Part shown: positions 55,519 to 63,950 of the stretch, in pieces
Layout: every line of letters begins with the position of its first letter
Numbering within the stretch: position 1 is the first letter of the stretch
Source: Sphingopyxis sp.
Lineage (GTDB): Bacteria; Pseudomonadota; Alphaproteobacteria; Sphingomonadales; Sphingomonadaceae
Assembly (NCBI GenBank): GCA_002733865.1
Contig: NVXM01000011.1
Coordinates: forward strand, 53,231 to 117,230
Length of the DNA: 64,000 nt
Direction: 5' to 3'
Made by a program: the position numbers and the translations under genes
The notes under the pieces: model-generated
What the model saw: the letters and a program-made list of their open reading frames with translations, nothing else
Told to the model about the DNA's origin: nothing
The model's database searches: none

Positions 55519-55983
55519 ATGGAAACGAGGGAATGGATGACGGACTATTTCGACAAACAGAAAACCCGCAATGCGCGTTTGATCCAGTCTTTTCAGCGCA
55601 ACAAGTCAGCTATTCTTGATGGGCTGCGAGAAGCAAATGTAGCGAGCGTTGAGCTCAACTATGACGGTATGGGCGATAGTGGTTGTCTGGAAGGTGCTAC
55701 CTATTATTCGAACGATAACAAACCAATCGACTGTTCCGATACCAAAGTTGCAATTGAAATTTTTGAGATTGGTTCGACCATGATCATGCGTAAATCCATG
55801 CCACTGGCAGAAGCGCTTGAAACTCTCGCTTATGATGCGCTGGAAGTTCATCATCCGGGATGGGAAATCAATGAAGGAGCCTATGGCATCTTCAGGATCG
55901 AGGTTGAAGAGGGTACGATGGCACTGTGCTGTAGTCTTCGGAGCACCGACTATACCGAAACAGAAATCGGCGGAGAGGAATAA
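55519..55983 (+). CDS. DUF6878-family protein
   Basis: The product is 154 residues, behind CCGGAGG. It has a basic helical start, then SVELNYDGMGDSGCLEGATYY and an acidic C-terminal half with EVHHPGWEINEGAYGIFRIE. This fits DUF6878, a family found on alphaproteobacterial plasmids and islands. No function is known. Its stop overlaps the next gene's start in TAATG, so the two are co-translated. Confidence 0.75.
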   Translation: METREWMTDYFDKQKTRNARLIQSFQRNKSAILDGLREANVASVELNYDGMGDSGCLEGATYYSNDNKPIDCSDTKVAIEIFEIGSTMIMRKSMPLAEALETLAYDALEVHHPGWEINEGAYGIFRIEVEEGTMALCCSLRSTDYTETEIGGEE

Positions 55984-56342
55984 TGTCGCATTGTCATTAT
56001 CATGCGCTTTCTTCGGTCCGTAAATGGGGCGGGGAGGCAAGCGATTATCTGCCCCTGCATCAATGGTTTGATAAATCGAAGGAAATATTGGCGGACCCGC
56101 GTCACCGGGCGCTCCGGCATCATGCCGAAGGTATATTCATGCTGGAATCACTCTTCGGTACGACCATTGTTAACGCCGATGGCCGCGAGGTTCCTGTCCG
56201 CCTGATCGGCGAACAGCATGTCATGGAAGATTTGGGAACCATCCCCTCGTTTGCGGATTGGGCGCGGCTGATCGAACCACAGGCCTGGATGATGCGAGGG
56301 CAACCAAAGCTCGTCGCCGTTGAAGCGAATATGGCGGCGTAA
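55983..56342 (+). CDS. DUF6915-family protein
   Basis: The product is 119 residues. It shows HCHYHALSSVRKWGG, RHRALRHHAEGIFMLESLFG and the closing VRLIGEQHVMEDLGTIPSF-ADW block typical of DUF6915. The three histidine-rich stretches may bind a metal. It is translated with the upstream DUF6878 gene (one-base overlap). Function unknown. The two conserved domains often occur next to each other on such elements. Confidence 0.75.
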   Translation: MSHCHYHALSSVRKWGGEASDYLPLHQWFDKSKEILADPRHRALRHHAEGIFMLESLFGTTIVNADGREVPVRLIGEQHVMEDLGTIPSFADWARLIEPQAWMMRGQPKLVAVEANMAA

Positions 56343-56715
56343 GGCTTTTTCACGCGCAGCCTGTTCCGTACTACGTGTGCCGGTGTTGCAGGCGGGTTCC
56401 CAATATATAACCACTAAGCCAGCCGTTAAACATGCTTGCTTCAATCGTGATTGACGGATCCAAAACACGCGCTGTCAGCGTCTCCTGAAGATCAAATCAA
56501 CCGTGACCAATTCGGCTTTTTCGCGAACCTTCCTGAACCAGGTCAGCCGCATTGCAACCAGCTTTGTTACCGGCCGTGTTGCACCTTTCAGGTGCTGCCC
56601 GCACCACCCGGACAAAGCTGGTTTCCCTTCGGTGCAATCCCGCTTCTCCCTGTTTCTAACGGATGTTCGCAAGCCGGAATGGTCCGGTTTGAAGATTAAT
56701 ATCAGGAGAATAACA
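56343..56715 (+). promoter_or_regulatory. Long structured leader of ssb
   Basis: The 373 bases hold no gene. AACCAGCTTTGT (56556-56567) pairs perfectly with ACAAAGCTGGTT (56612-56623), enclosing a smaller GCACCT/AGGTGC hairpin (56581-56595). CCGGA/TCCGG follows at 56674-56687, and CAGGAGAATA before the ATG. The layout recalls single-strand promoters or origins in conjugative leading regions. Confidence 0.45.
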
Positions 56716-57105
56716 ATGACAAATATCGTAGTTTTGGTTGGACGTGTCACTCGCGATCCAGAAAGCCGGGAAACAAACGGTGGTACAACGGTTACAAATC
56801 TTTCGGTCGTAACCGATCGGCCAGCCCGCAACAGTGAAGGCAAGACCTACAAGGATGAAAAAGGCTTTACGGTCAAAGATGCAGAATTCCACCGTATCAC
56901 TTGCTTCAACGGTCTTGGCAAAAACGTTGCCCAATATTGTACCAAGGGCCAGATGGTTTCGATCGAAGGGCGCCTGCATTATACGCAATGGGAAGATGCC
57001 GATAAAATCAAACGCTATGGCTGCGAAATTCTTGCCGATAAGGTGGATTTTCTCACCCGCGGTGCTTCCCAGGATAACAAGGATGCACCCGATATCGGTG
57101 AATAA
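56716..57105 (+). CDS. ssb: Single-stranded DNA-binding protein
   Basis: SSB coats single-stranded DNA, here probably the strand that enters a recipient. The product is 129 residues from the ATG at 56716 (CAGGAGAATAACA); an earlier in-frame opening at 56503 lies in the structured leader and would give an unrelated N-terminus. The OB-fold is visible: NIVVLVGRVTRDPESRETNG, the FHRITCFNGLGKNVAQYCTK block and YTQWEDADKIKRYGCEI. The acidic DDIPF-type tail of chromosomal SSB is missing. A strong terminator follows. Confidence 0.92.
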   Translation: MTNIVVLVGRVTRDPESRETNGGTTVTNLSVVTDRPARNSEGKTYKDEKGFTVKDAEFHRITCFNGLGKNVAQYCTKGQMVSIEGRLHYTQWEDADKIKRYGCEILADKVDFLTRGASQDNKDAPDIGE

Positions 57106-57130
57106 TCCTTGATCTTCATGCTTAATCAAT

Positions 57131-57164
57131 CAGGCCTCGCCGGTTTCCCGGCGGGGCCTTTTTT
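57131..57164 (+). terminator. Intrinsic terminator after ssb
   Basis: GGCCTCGCCGG pairs with CCGGCGGGGCC (one T-G pair) around a TTTC loop, followed by a run of six T. It may also serve the convergent small gene at 57189. Confidence 0.9.
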
Positions 57165-57188
57165 ATGTTCACATGCGTGTTTAGGGAG

Positions 57189-57434
57189 TTAGCGCGCTGA
57201 AGTAGAATTTCCAATTTTGAGTGTGGCTAGCGCCTGCTCTTCGTTCATTTTTCCAAGAACTGTTCCCATGCGCTTGAGACTTTTTGCGCTGAACGTTTCG
57301 ACGCCGGTTCCCAAGAACATCCGTCCAAGTTCGATTGCCGCTTTGGTCTCCAGCTCTTGCTGTTTTGTGTCGAGTTTTGCGCGTTCGCTTTCAAGCTTTT
57401 TGAGCGCTGCCAGCGCACCTGTTTTTCTGGTCAT
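57189..57434 (-). CDS. Small coiled-coil protein, conjugation-type (DUF6437-like)
   Basis: The product is 81 residues: MTRKTGALAALKKLESERAK, then a predicted coiled coil (KLDTKQQELETKAAIELGRM), and a short C-terminal part. It resembles the small TraC/TraD-like or DUF6437 proteins encoded by alphaproteobacterial transfer regions. The match is by eye and not certain. It is convergent with ssb and divergent from 57773, across a structured non-coding stretch. Confidence 0.5.
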   Translation of the reverse strand: MTRKTGALAALKKLESERAKLDTKQQELETKAAIELGRMFLGTGVETFSAKSLKRMGTVLGKMNEEQALATLKIGNSTSAR

Positions 57435-57540
57435 GAGATTTCCTTTTTCTCAGTGTTGACCCCTTGAAACTCCGTAATTGCATATTGTCCCACCTGTAGG
57501 AAAATGATTTTTGCGAATGTAATCTGGATGTGGAATACGA

Positions 57541-57660
57541 ATTTGGGGAGGGGTTGCTCACTTGAAGTCCAAGTATGATGCGCGAAGGGCCACCGCGTAA
57601 AGGACGACGGGGCCCCACCATTTTACCGCTCCGGCGGCTGGGCCGCCTTACGCGATAAAA
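57541..57660. other. Structured non-coding stretch, possible transfer origin
   Basis: A palindrome GGGGCCCC (57609-57616), a GGCGGC/GCCGCC hairpin (57633-57647), and CGCGTAAAGG (57594) facing CCTTACGCG (57646-57654) lie within 120 bases between two divergent genes. It lies in the 338-base gap between 57434 and 57773 and no protein gene is seen here. Transfer origins often look like this, but no known nic sequence was recognised. Confidence 0.3.
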
Positions 57661-57772
57661 TCGTTTCCCCCATCGCCGCTTCGCGGCCGCCTGTTCCAGC
57701 CGGTCCTGTGACCCGGTAACCCTTCACGCATCACGAGACTTGTCGTCATTTTGACAAATTTCAGGAGGTAGT

Positions 57773-57994
57773 ATGACACAGGTTATAGATACGGTATTTG
57801 ATGCACAAAGCTATTTTGCGGCAGTAGAAACAGCGGAACGGAGGGCTCTACACAGCTTCTTTGATCAGCATGTCGTTGAGGACGACGACCAGGGTTATGT
57901 AGCACTGGATGAAGGAGATTATAACGCGCTACCGACATGGGCAATGAACCGGGTTGTCCATACTGTCCATGGGGCGCTGCTGGATGAATTCTAA
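57773..57994 (+). CDS. Small acidic protein of unknown function
   Basis: The product is 73 residues, behind a strong CAGGAGG. It is acidic (DQHVVEDDDQGYVALDEGDY) and ends VHTVHGALLDEF. No family was recognised. It is the last small gene of the core before a terminator and the recombinase module. The strong ribosome binding site favours a real gene. Confidence 0.55.
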   Translation: MTQVIDTVFDAQSYFAAVETAERRALHSFFDQHVVEDDDQGYVALDEGDYNALPTWAMNRVVHTVHGALLDEF

Positions 57995-58007
57995 GGACGG
58001 CACACAG

Positions 58008-58043
58008 GGCAGGGGCCGGAAACGGTCTCTGCCACTATTTTTG
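58008..58043 (+). terminator. Intrinsic terminator after the small acidic gene
   Basis: GGCAGGGGCC (58008-58017) pairs with GGTCTCTGCC (58024-58033) with two G-T pairs, followed by ACTATTTTTG. It begins 14 bases after the stop. Confidence 0.7.
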
Positions 58044-58067
58044 TTCGCTTCAGAAAGTGGTAGCGCC

Positions 58068-58119
58068 GAAAATGTCTTTCAAACCTAGCCCCCCGACCGT
58101 CGGCCTGAAAGACATTTTC
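58068..58119. repeat. 14-bp perfect inverted repeat
   Basis: GAAAATGTCTTTCA (58068-58081) and TGAAAGACATTTTC (58106-58119) are perfect reverse complements around a 24-base loop rich in C. No T-run follows, so it is not a simple terminator. It lies at the border between the element core and the recombinase pair. Confidence 0.6.
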
Positions 58120-58312
58120 TGCACTGTCGGTTGGCTTAAACCTAACAGGGAGAAATACAAGGTACTTTGCCGAAAGGCGATTCCATACAATCATTCCGGG
58201 AATCGAGTTGCTAACTATCAGGAATAAAGATTATTCAGAATTTCCGTATCGATTCTGGCCATTTGCGACCCGGGCTGGCGTTGATATGGAAAACACCCAA
58301 ATCGGGTGACAT

Positions 58313-58351
58313 AGGGGCAGCGGAATCCCCATTCTGCTGCCCTTATTTTTT
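58313..58351 (+). terminator. Intrinsic terminator with no upstream protein gene
   Basis: AGGGGCAGCGGAAT pairs with ATTCTGCTGCCCTT around a CCCC loop (two G-T pairs), followed by ATTTTTTG. It stands 318 bases after the last gene and 190 before the next, so it may end a small RNA. Confidence 0.75.
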
Positions 58352-58523
58352 GCTCGTGCTTTAGTTTGTAATTCTAGCCATGGGGTAATTGTGGAACGCC
58401 GATGTCAAGCATCAGCGCGCGTTTTTATCCATGCTATCCACGTGGCATAACGCCACATGATGTAATCGAGAAAATTCCTAGAAATTTACTGCCGAGCTGG
58501 GAACAAAAGAGCGCACACCGTAC

Positions 58524-58537
58524 GCAACTATAGTTGC
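58524..58537. promoter_or_regulatory. 14-bp perfect palindrome before the first recombinase
   Basis: GCAACTATAGTTGC ends three bases before the ATG at 58541, where a ribosome binding site would be expected. No Shine-Dalgarno sequence is seen. A bound repressor could block translation or the transcript may be nearly leaderless. Confidence 0.5.
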
Positions 58538-58540
58538 AGT

Positions 58541-59782
58541 ATGGAAAGAAAATCGCAGAAAACAAGCAAACATAATTCCTCAAATGACCATCAGTTAGAT
58601 GGGTCACAATTACAGAGGGTCGCCCGTCCCAAAAAGACGGTACGCCTAAAGCTGGACGGAAACGTTGCCCGCCGCGCCTCGCTGAAAGTAGGTGTGACAT
58701 GGGATATTGAACTTCCCGGATTTGGATTGCGGAAGCGGGCAAACGGGAAAGTTACTTGGGTCCTTAAATACCGGTATCGCGGACAACAGCGGATGAAGAC
58801 GTTGGGCGAGGCAAGGGTGGTGACTGCCCAGATCGCAAGAACCAAAGCACGGAAGCTGATCGCGGAGGCAGCGCTTGTTGGATTGCCTACAAAACCCAAG
58901 CAAAAATATGTTCCCCGATTTGATGAATATGTCCACGAGTTCTGGCGCGACTATGCACAGCACTGGAAACCAACAACCCAAAAAGCTTGTCAGGGATATA
59001 TTACGCGGGAGCTAGTGCCAGTATTTGGAAAAATGCAGATCGACCAGATCGTGCGCACCGATATCAACAGGTGGCGTGATGCACTGTCCAAGCGCACCGG
59101 CGTTTTCAATCGTACCATCCCGCTAATGTCTGTGATGATACGCTATGCCGAGCAATTGGGTTATCGGCGCAAGGCAACAAATCCGTGTCGCGGTATATCC
59201 CGTTACAAGCGCGATCTTCCCAAACACTATCTGTCACCCATTGAATATAAACGATTGGGTAGGGTGCTGGCAGAATTTGATCTTCCCAATCCCGATGTTG
59301 TTCCGGCAATCCTGATGTTGCTCTATACCGGAGCCAGAGCCTCCGAAATCGAAATGCTGCGCTGGCGTTATATTCAGATACCGCGCCTCGTATTGCCGGA
59401 TAGCAAAACTGGCCCCAAGACAATCTACCTGAACGGCCAAGCCATTGATGTGCTTGGCGCGCTTGAACAAGGCAAGCCGGATGATTTTGTCTTTCAGGCG
59501 ATCCGGTCGGACGGCCCGATCAAGTTAAGTCAGTATTGGTATAAAATCAGGAAACGAGCCGCGCTTCCAGATGTCCGGCTGCACGACCTACGCCATAGCT
59601 TTGCCTCGACTGCCATTGCAGATGGCATTCCGCTTGCGATCATTGGAAAATTGTTAGGTCATGCGCTTCCAGAATCTACCGCCCGCTATGCGCACCTAGC
59701 AGATGATGTGATCTGCGAATCTGCCGAGCGTGTTTGTTCCGGCCTCGCGTCTCAAATGGGGTTGTCTCATGACCAGTTATGA
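58541..59782 (+). CDS. Tyrosine recombinase, first of an overlapping pair
   Basis: The product is 413 residues. An N-terminal arm-binding region (VTWDIELPGFGLRKRANGK) and core-binding domain precede the catalytic domain. Catalytic residues are Arg in LLYTGARASEIEML, HxxR in LHDLRHSFAS, His in LLGHALPE and Tyr in ARYAHLADD. It overlaps the next recombinase by 14 bases. It differs clearly from the integrase at 41082, so it belongs to a second mobile unit nested in or next to the first. Confidence 0.92.
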   Translation: MERKSQKTSKHNSSNDHQLDGSQLQRVARPKKTVRLKLDGNVARRASLKVGVTWDIELPGFGLRKRANGKVTWVLKYRYRGQQRMKTLGEARVVTAQIARTKARKLIAEAALVGLPTKPKQKYVPRFDEYVHEFWRDYAQHWKPTTQKACQGYITRELVPVFGKMQIDQIVRTDINRWRDALSKRTGVFNRTIPLMSVMIRYAEQLGYRRKATNPCRGISRYKRDLPKHYLSPIEYKRLGRVLAEFDLPNPDVVPAILMLLYTGARASEIEMLRWRYIQIPRLVLPDSKTGPKTIYLNGQAIDVLGALEQGKPDDFVFQAIRSDGPIKLSQYWYKIRKRAALPDVRLHDLRHSFASTAIADGIPLAIIGKLLGHALPESTARYAHLADDVICESAERVCSGLASQMGLSHDQL

Positions 59783-60959
59783 TTTGAGGCGCGTCATTGG
59801 CGAAGAGCTTGCCCGCGTCGAAAATCGTTTTGACAAATTTGGCAAGCCGGAGCGCAAAACCATCTTTGACAAAGTTGTTCCTGGCTTTGGTGTGCGCAAA
59901 CATGTTTCAGGCCGGAGGGTCTATATCCTGCAAATGCGTATTGGCGGACGCCAGCGCACGGTGACGATTGCAAATGCTGCCGTCATAAGCGAAGCGGTGG
60001 CAAAGGGCGTTGCGCGGCGTCTGATCTTGCGCATTGAGCTTGGAATGAACCCGGCAGATGAAAAGAAACGCTCGCGTAACATGCCCAGCTATGAGCAGTT
60101 TCTGGAATATTATTGGGAAACCGCTTCGCCCAACTGGAAGCCATCGACCCGCAAAACGCAGAGCTTCTATCGACGCAAGCATCTGAACAAAGCCTTTGAA
60201 GGCAAATTTCTGGATGAGATCGAACCCGCCGATGCCATTCGTTGGCATGCACAGCTTACCCGAGCAGCAGGACCGGGAGCGGCCAACCGCGCTAGTGAAA
60301 TCCTGCGCGCTATGTTCAACAAGGCCGAGCAATGGGGATATCTTTCAGAGAACAGCAATCCGATTAACGCAATAAAACGCAATCGTGGACGAAAGATCGA
60401 GCGCTTTCTAACTCCAGAAGAAGCCTCGACATTGGGAAAGGCGCTTATCAAAACCCGCAAAGATCAACCGATCATCGCGACGATTATCATGTTGCTGGCA
60501 CTTACAGGTTGCAGGCGCGGGGAGATCGTCAATCTCAAATGGTCAGAGGTTCATGGACGCCGCCTGAAACTGAGCGATAGCAAAACCGGACCTCGTATAG
60601 TCTGGCTTGGAAAAGATGCACAGGTGCTTATTGCCAGCATTCCGCGCCAGAAGGGAGAGGCGCGGGTGTTTCCCATGGAACACAAAAGGCCGGGTAACGC
60701 GGTCGGGTGTTTTTGGGCAAAGTTTAGGGTGGAAATTGATCTGGAGGATGTGCGGATTCATGATTTGCGGCATAACTATGCCAGTTTTGCTGCGCGGAAA
60801 TCAGAGACATTGCCGATGATTGGGAAGCTGCTGGGGCATTCAAATGTCGGTTCCACTCATCGCTATGCGCATCTCGATGATGCTGTTCTGCTGGAGGCGA
60901 CAGGTAGAGTTGGAACTAAAATACACACAACTATGGGACGATTGTCGCAATACGGTTAG
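59769..60959 (+). CDS. Tyrosine recombinase, second of an overlapping pair
   Basis: The product is 396 residues from the ATG at 59769, inside the first recombinase gene; an earlier opening at 59730 would overlap by 53 bases and has no ribosome binding site. The N-terminal region (VPGFGVRKHVSGRRVYILQMR) matches the first recombinase in layout. Catalytic residues are Arg in LALTGCRRGEIVNL, HxxR in IHDLRHNYAS, His in LLGHSNVG and Tyr in HRYAHLDD. The two probably act together. The AT-rich 188 bases to the next gene carry a TATACT -10-like hexamer at 61103. Confidence 0.92.
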   Translation: MTSYDLRRVIGEELARVENRFDKFGKPERKTIFDKVVPGFGVRKHVSGRRVYILQMRIGGRQRTVTIANAAVISEAVAKGVARRLILRIELGMNPADEKKRSRNMPSYEQFLEYYWETASPNWKPSTRKTQSFYRRKHLNKAFEGKFLDEIEPADAIRWHAQLTRAAGPGAANRASEILRAMFNKAEQWGYLSENSNPINAIKRNRGRKIERFLTPEEASTLGKALIKTRKDQPIIATIIMLLALTGCRRGEIVNLKWSEVHGRRLKLSDSKTGPRIVWLGKDAQVLIASIPRQKGEARVFPMEHKRPGNAVGCFWAKFRVEIDLEDVRIHDLRHNYASFAARKSETLPMIGKLLGHSNVGSTHRYAHLDDAVLLEATGRVGTKIHTTMGRLSQYG

Positions 60960-61147
60960 AAACCAACAAAAACTAAATAGGACTAAAGGACACTAACTCA
61001 GTTTTCGAAACGATAGCGGCCGGTTATGTGTTTGGAATACTTTCCATAATGCAATTTAAGTTTGTGTTTCAAATGATCTTAGTTCCTAAGTGCAGTTGGT
61101 GGTATACTGGCATCTAAAGTAATTGAATCAAAAGAATTGGTGCTGGA

Positions 61148-63562
61148 ATGGGTGCAAAAAAAGTAACCGTAGGCGAGACTGAAGCAGATATAGAAGTACG
61201 AATTTCTCAGGCATTGAATTTGGTTTTTCCATGGCTGGCTCCAAACTCTCTCAAGCATCAATTAACTTGGAAATTTGTTCTCGGTCACAAGCAACATCCA
61301 GTCGATGGCGGCACAGTTTCGCTTGCTCAAGGCCGACTTGATATTTTGATTACCCAAGACGACAGACCTATTGCGATTCTGGAACTTAAGCGCCCTAACT
61401 TATCGCTCACTGAAGCTGATGTCGAACAAGGCTTGTCCTACGCAAGGGTAATGCATCCCCAACCGCCACTTGTAGTGGTGACAAATGGCAAAGATGTAGA
61501 ATTATATGAAACGCACTCAGGCGATATTTGGAAGCCTGAAGTCAAGAATGAGCAAACTATCAAGCAGCTATTTAACGCCGCTGGTCATGCGTCTTCAGCC
61601 GACCTCAATAAAGCCGTGGAAACGCTTCTTGGTCCAGATTCCACATTATGGATAAATGCTATTCGCGAAGCAACTTCTGCCACAATCTCCGATATGACAG
61701 GCGATTGGAATGATCCGACCGCTATTTTCGTTGATGGCTTCCATATCCCACGTACCGTCGAATCCGAAATTACAAAAAATCTGATGGATGAACCACGCGT
61801 CATTTTCATTGAGGGACCACCTCTGGTCGGAAAGACTCATGTACTAAAGCAATTGGCTGATGTGGCGGAACCACATGAAGACTTTGTGGTGTTGCTAGTC
61901 GAAGCTGGGGGCGGGGCGGCTACGGGAATAATTCGCGCAATAACTGATTTGCTCTCGTCCGCTCTTGGATGGGGAGTTAAAGAAGGCGACGTTCGCCGTT
62001 GGTTGAAACGTCATTCACATGGGGAAGGCCCGGTATTGGTATTGGCAGTCGATGGCCTTAGTTTAGAACATGCTACAGTTCAGCAAGAGCTTGCTCAACT
62101 TAGCTCAAATAGTTTTGGTGATCGGCTAAAATTGCTGATTGAGGCTGATGAATCTCTGATGGAAAACCTGTGGTATTCTAAGGGTCGACACAAATTAACT
62201 CCACTCGCGCGACGATCAATCAGAATTGATGTTGGACCGCTTTCGAACGATGAGTTTGATGATGCGCGAAACCAGTTCGCGACAAATGGCATGTATTTTT
62301 TTGATGGTGCTGAGAATGCAGAAGAATATCGTTTGCCATGGGTTCTCCGAGCAATGGGCAATGACGTAGTCGGTGCGCCCGAGCAAAAATCGGGCCTAAT
62401 TGCAATGCTACCACCGATGCTAAGTCTTGAGCTGATTCATCGCGTTCGTGAAAAATTTGATAATCCACATCTAAATAACCTCGCTGAGCGCATAGCTCAG
62501 GTAGCAATGTTAGAATACGAATCGGGCAATCGAAGTTCCGAACTTGTACTTCGTGGGATACACAATTTTATCATTCGTCGAGCGTTTTTTCGCACTCATA
62601 TTGAACATTCAGAGTTCAAGGAAATGCTCGATTGCAACTTGGTGAAAGTTATTGTCGATGAGAATGGCGGGCAACTCATTGTCGGGAGACTACCCGAATT
62701 GATTGCTTCCGAACTTAGCCGAATTCTAGCGGATCGGTTATCTGATCATATGGATCAAAATGCGCATTCAGAAACTGTGAATTGGTTCGCCGGCATCACG
62801 TCAAACCTTCCGATGGGCGACGTTATCGGCGCTTTTGCGATGATCGACACCTTATCACTCCGGAAGGGGCTGCCGTTTGAATTCATTTCTAACATGCTTC
62901 AACAAGCGCCTGAAATCCAGAAATTGAAATCCGGAACAAAGATGGTGACCATGTTTCCCGGCATCGGAGAAATTGAACTCGAAGTTGGCGAAAATGGGAG
63001 GGTCACATTTGGACGAAATGGTCATAAGGAATTTCATATCGAGGATGAAAGTATAAATTCCACATATGGCAACTTACAGTCATGGCAAATTCTATCCCAT
63101 CTTGGCGGTTACCCAATTGAGGTTCCGGTAAATGACGATTCACACCCCAATCCTCGACTTGATCCGGCTATTTTAGCTACGGTTGGCACAAGCCGCGTAC
63201 TTCTCCGGCGACCACAAGAAGATCCATCAAAAACGGGCATGCTGGTTCACGATCTGGAGGAAGGAGGAGAAACAGCATGCGATCATGCTGGTTTTATAGA
63301 ACCAATTACATTTTCAATTTTCAAGTTTTTAAAGCGCGACGCGGACACCAAGCATCTCGACGACTGGTTAATGGAATGTTGCGACGAACGTGACCAATCG
63401 TTGTTATCCCGATTGGCGCTTGCGCTTCGCTATGTTGCACTTGGTAAAGATTCCAAGTTGACTAAATGGGCTACGACCTGGCGCAATGATCATGTTTTAC
63501 CTGCTCTGAAATTATCCCGTGATCTAAATTCAAAAACAGAAGTTTCAAACGAAGATGGTTGA
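61148..63562 (+). CDS. HsdR_N-like nuclease fused to a P-loop NTPase
   Basis: The product is 804 residues. Residues 10-130 look like the HsdR N-terminal PD-(D/E)xK nuclease: Glu 16, Asp 65 in QGRLDILI, ELK 79-81 in AILELKRP, and the VVTNGKDVELYE strand. A P-loop NTPase follows: Walker A EGPPLVGKTHVL (222-233) and Walker B VLVLAVDG (296-303). The remaining 500 residues are helical and not recognised. This domain order recalls antiviral STAND (Avs) and other defence proteins, but the size and C-terminus do not match a named type. Base composition is AT-richer than its neighbours upstream, suggesting transfer. Confidence 0.75.
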   Translation: MGAKKVTVGETEADIEVRISQALNLVFPWLAPNSLKHQLTWKFVLGHKQHPVDGGTVSLAQGRLDILITQDDRPIAILELKRPNLSLTEADVEQGLSYARVMHPQPPLVVVTNGKDVELYETHSGDIWKPEVKNEQTIKQLFNAAGHASSADLNKAVETLLGPDSTLWINAIREATSATISDMTGDWNDPTAIFVDGFHIPRTVESEITKNLMDEPRVIFIEGPPLVGKTHVLKQLADVAEPHEDFVVLLVEAGGGAATGIIRAITDLLSSALGWGVKEGDVRRWLKRHSHGEGPVLVLAVDGLSLEHATVQQELAQLSSNSFGDRLKLLIEADESLMENLWYSKGRHKLTPLARRSIRIDVGPLSNDEFDDARNQFATNGMYFFDGAENAEEYRLPWVLRAMGNDVVGAPEQKSGLIAMLPPMLSLELIHRVREKFDNPHLNNLAERIAQVAMLEYESGNRSSELVLRGIHNFIIRRAFFRTHIEHSEFKEMLDCNLVKVIVDENGGQLIVGRLPELIASELSRILADRLSDHMDQNAHSETVNWFAGITSNLPMGDVIGAFAMIDTLSLRKGLPFEFISNMLQQAPEIQKLKSGTKMVTMFPGIGEIELEVGENGRVTFGRNGHKEFHIEDESINSTYGNLQSWQILSHLGGYPIEVPVNDDSHPNPRLDPAILATVGTSRVLLRRPQEDPSKTGMLVHDLEEGGETACDHAGFIEPITFSIFKFLKRDADTKHLDDWLMECCDERDQSLLSRLALALRYVALGKDSKLTKWATTWRNDHVLPALKLSRDLNSKTEVSNEDG

Positions 63563-63677
63563 AGCAGTAAAAATATGAATGCATGATCTTGATACAGAAA
63601 AATCAAAACATTGCTGACTATTACCTTGTGATTACTCAATTCATATTCCAAGTTAGGTAATAAGAATGAGAGGAAAA

Positions 63678-63950
63678 ATGAGTTCAGATATTGAAGCAGC
63701 AACGCAGCTAGATCGGCATTTGCGAGCACCAAGGCAAGTTTGGCTCACTGGCGCTGGTATAAGTTTTGGAGCGGGGTTACCATTAATGTACCCGCTAACT
63801 GATCGAATTCTAGGCTTGTTAGCAAATGACGCTGATCATGCCGAGGCGTATCGCCTAATTGGCAGTGTCAAAAAAGACCTTCCTGAAACGCTACATATTG
63901 AGCATTGTCCCCCGTCAGCATTCAATAGACAGACTGGCTGCATAAAATAA
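63678..63950 (+). pseudogene. SIR2-domain protein, probably cut by an insertion sequence
   Basis: The start at 63678 follows GAGAGGAAAA; an ATG at 63666 is also in frame. The 90 residues include the SIR2 NAD-binding signature VWLTGAGISFGAGLP at residues 21-35. The frame then runs only to LPETLHIEH and ends in CPPSAFNRQTGCIK, which does not look like the family. A start of IS-like sequence lies at 63906, so the gene is probably truncated by insertion. SIR2 effectors in defence systems deplete NAD+. It follows the nuclease-NTPase gene by 115 bases. Confidence 0.55.

Larger units (their letters stand above)
58120..58540. other. Non-coding border region
   Basis: No protein gene is seen. It contains an intrinsic terminator (58313-58351) and the palindrome upstream of the first recombinase. 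A transcript ending at the terminator but starting in this region may exist. Confidence 0.5.

Noticed and set aside
56503..56715. N-terminal extension of SSB
   Set aside because: It covers the hairpin leader and lacks SSB features; the ATG at 56716 has a clear ribosome binding site.
61079..61108. Promoter of the nuclease-NTPase gene with a CTTAG/CTAAG inverted repeat
   Set aside because: The TATACT is good but the -35 is poor and the repeat is only five bases, too short to claim as an operator.
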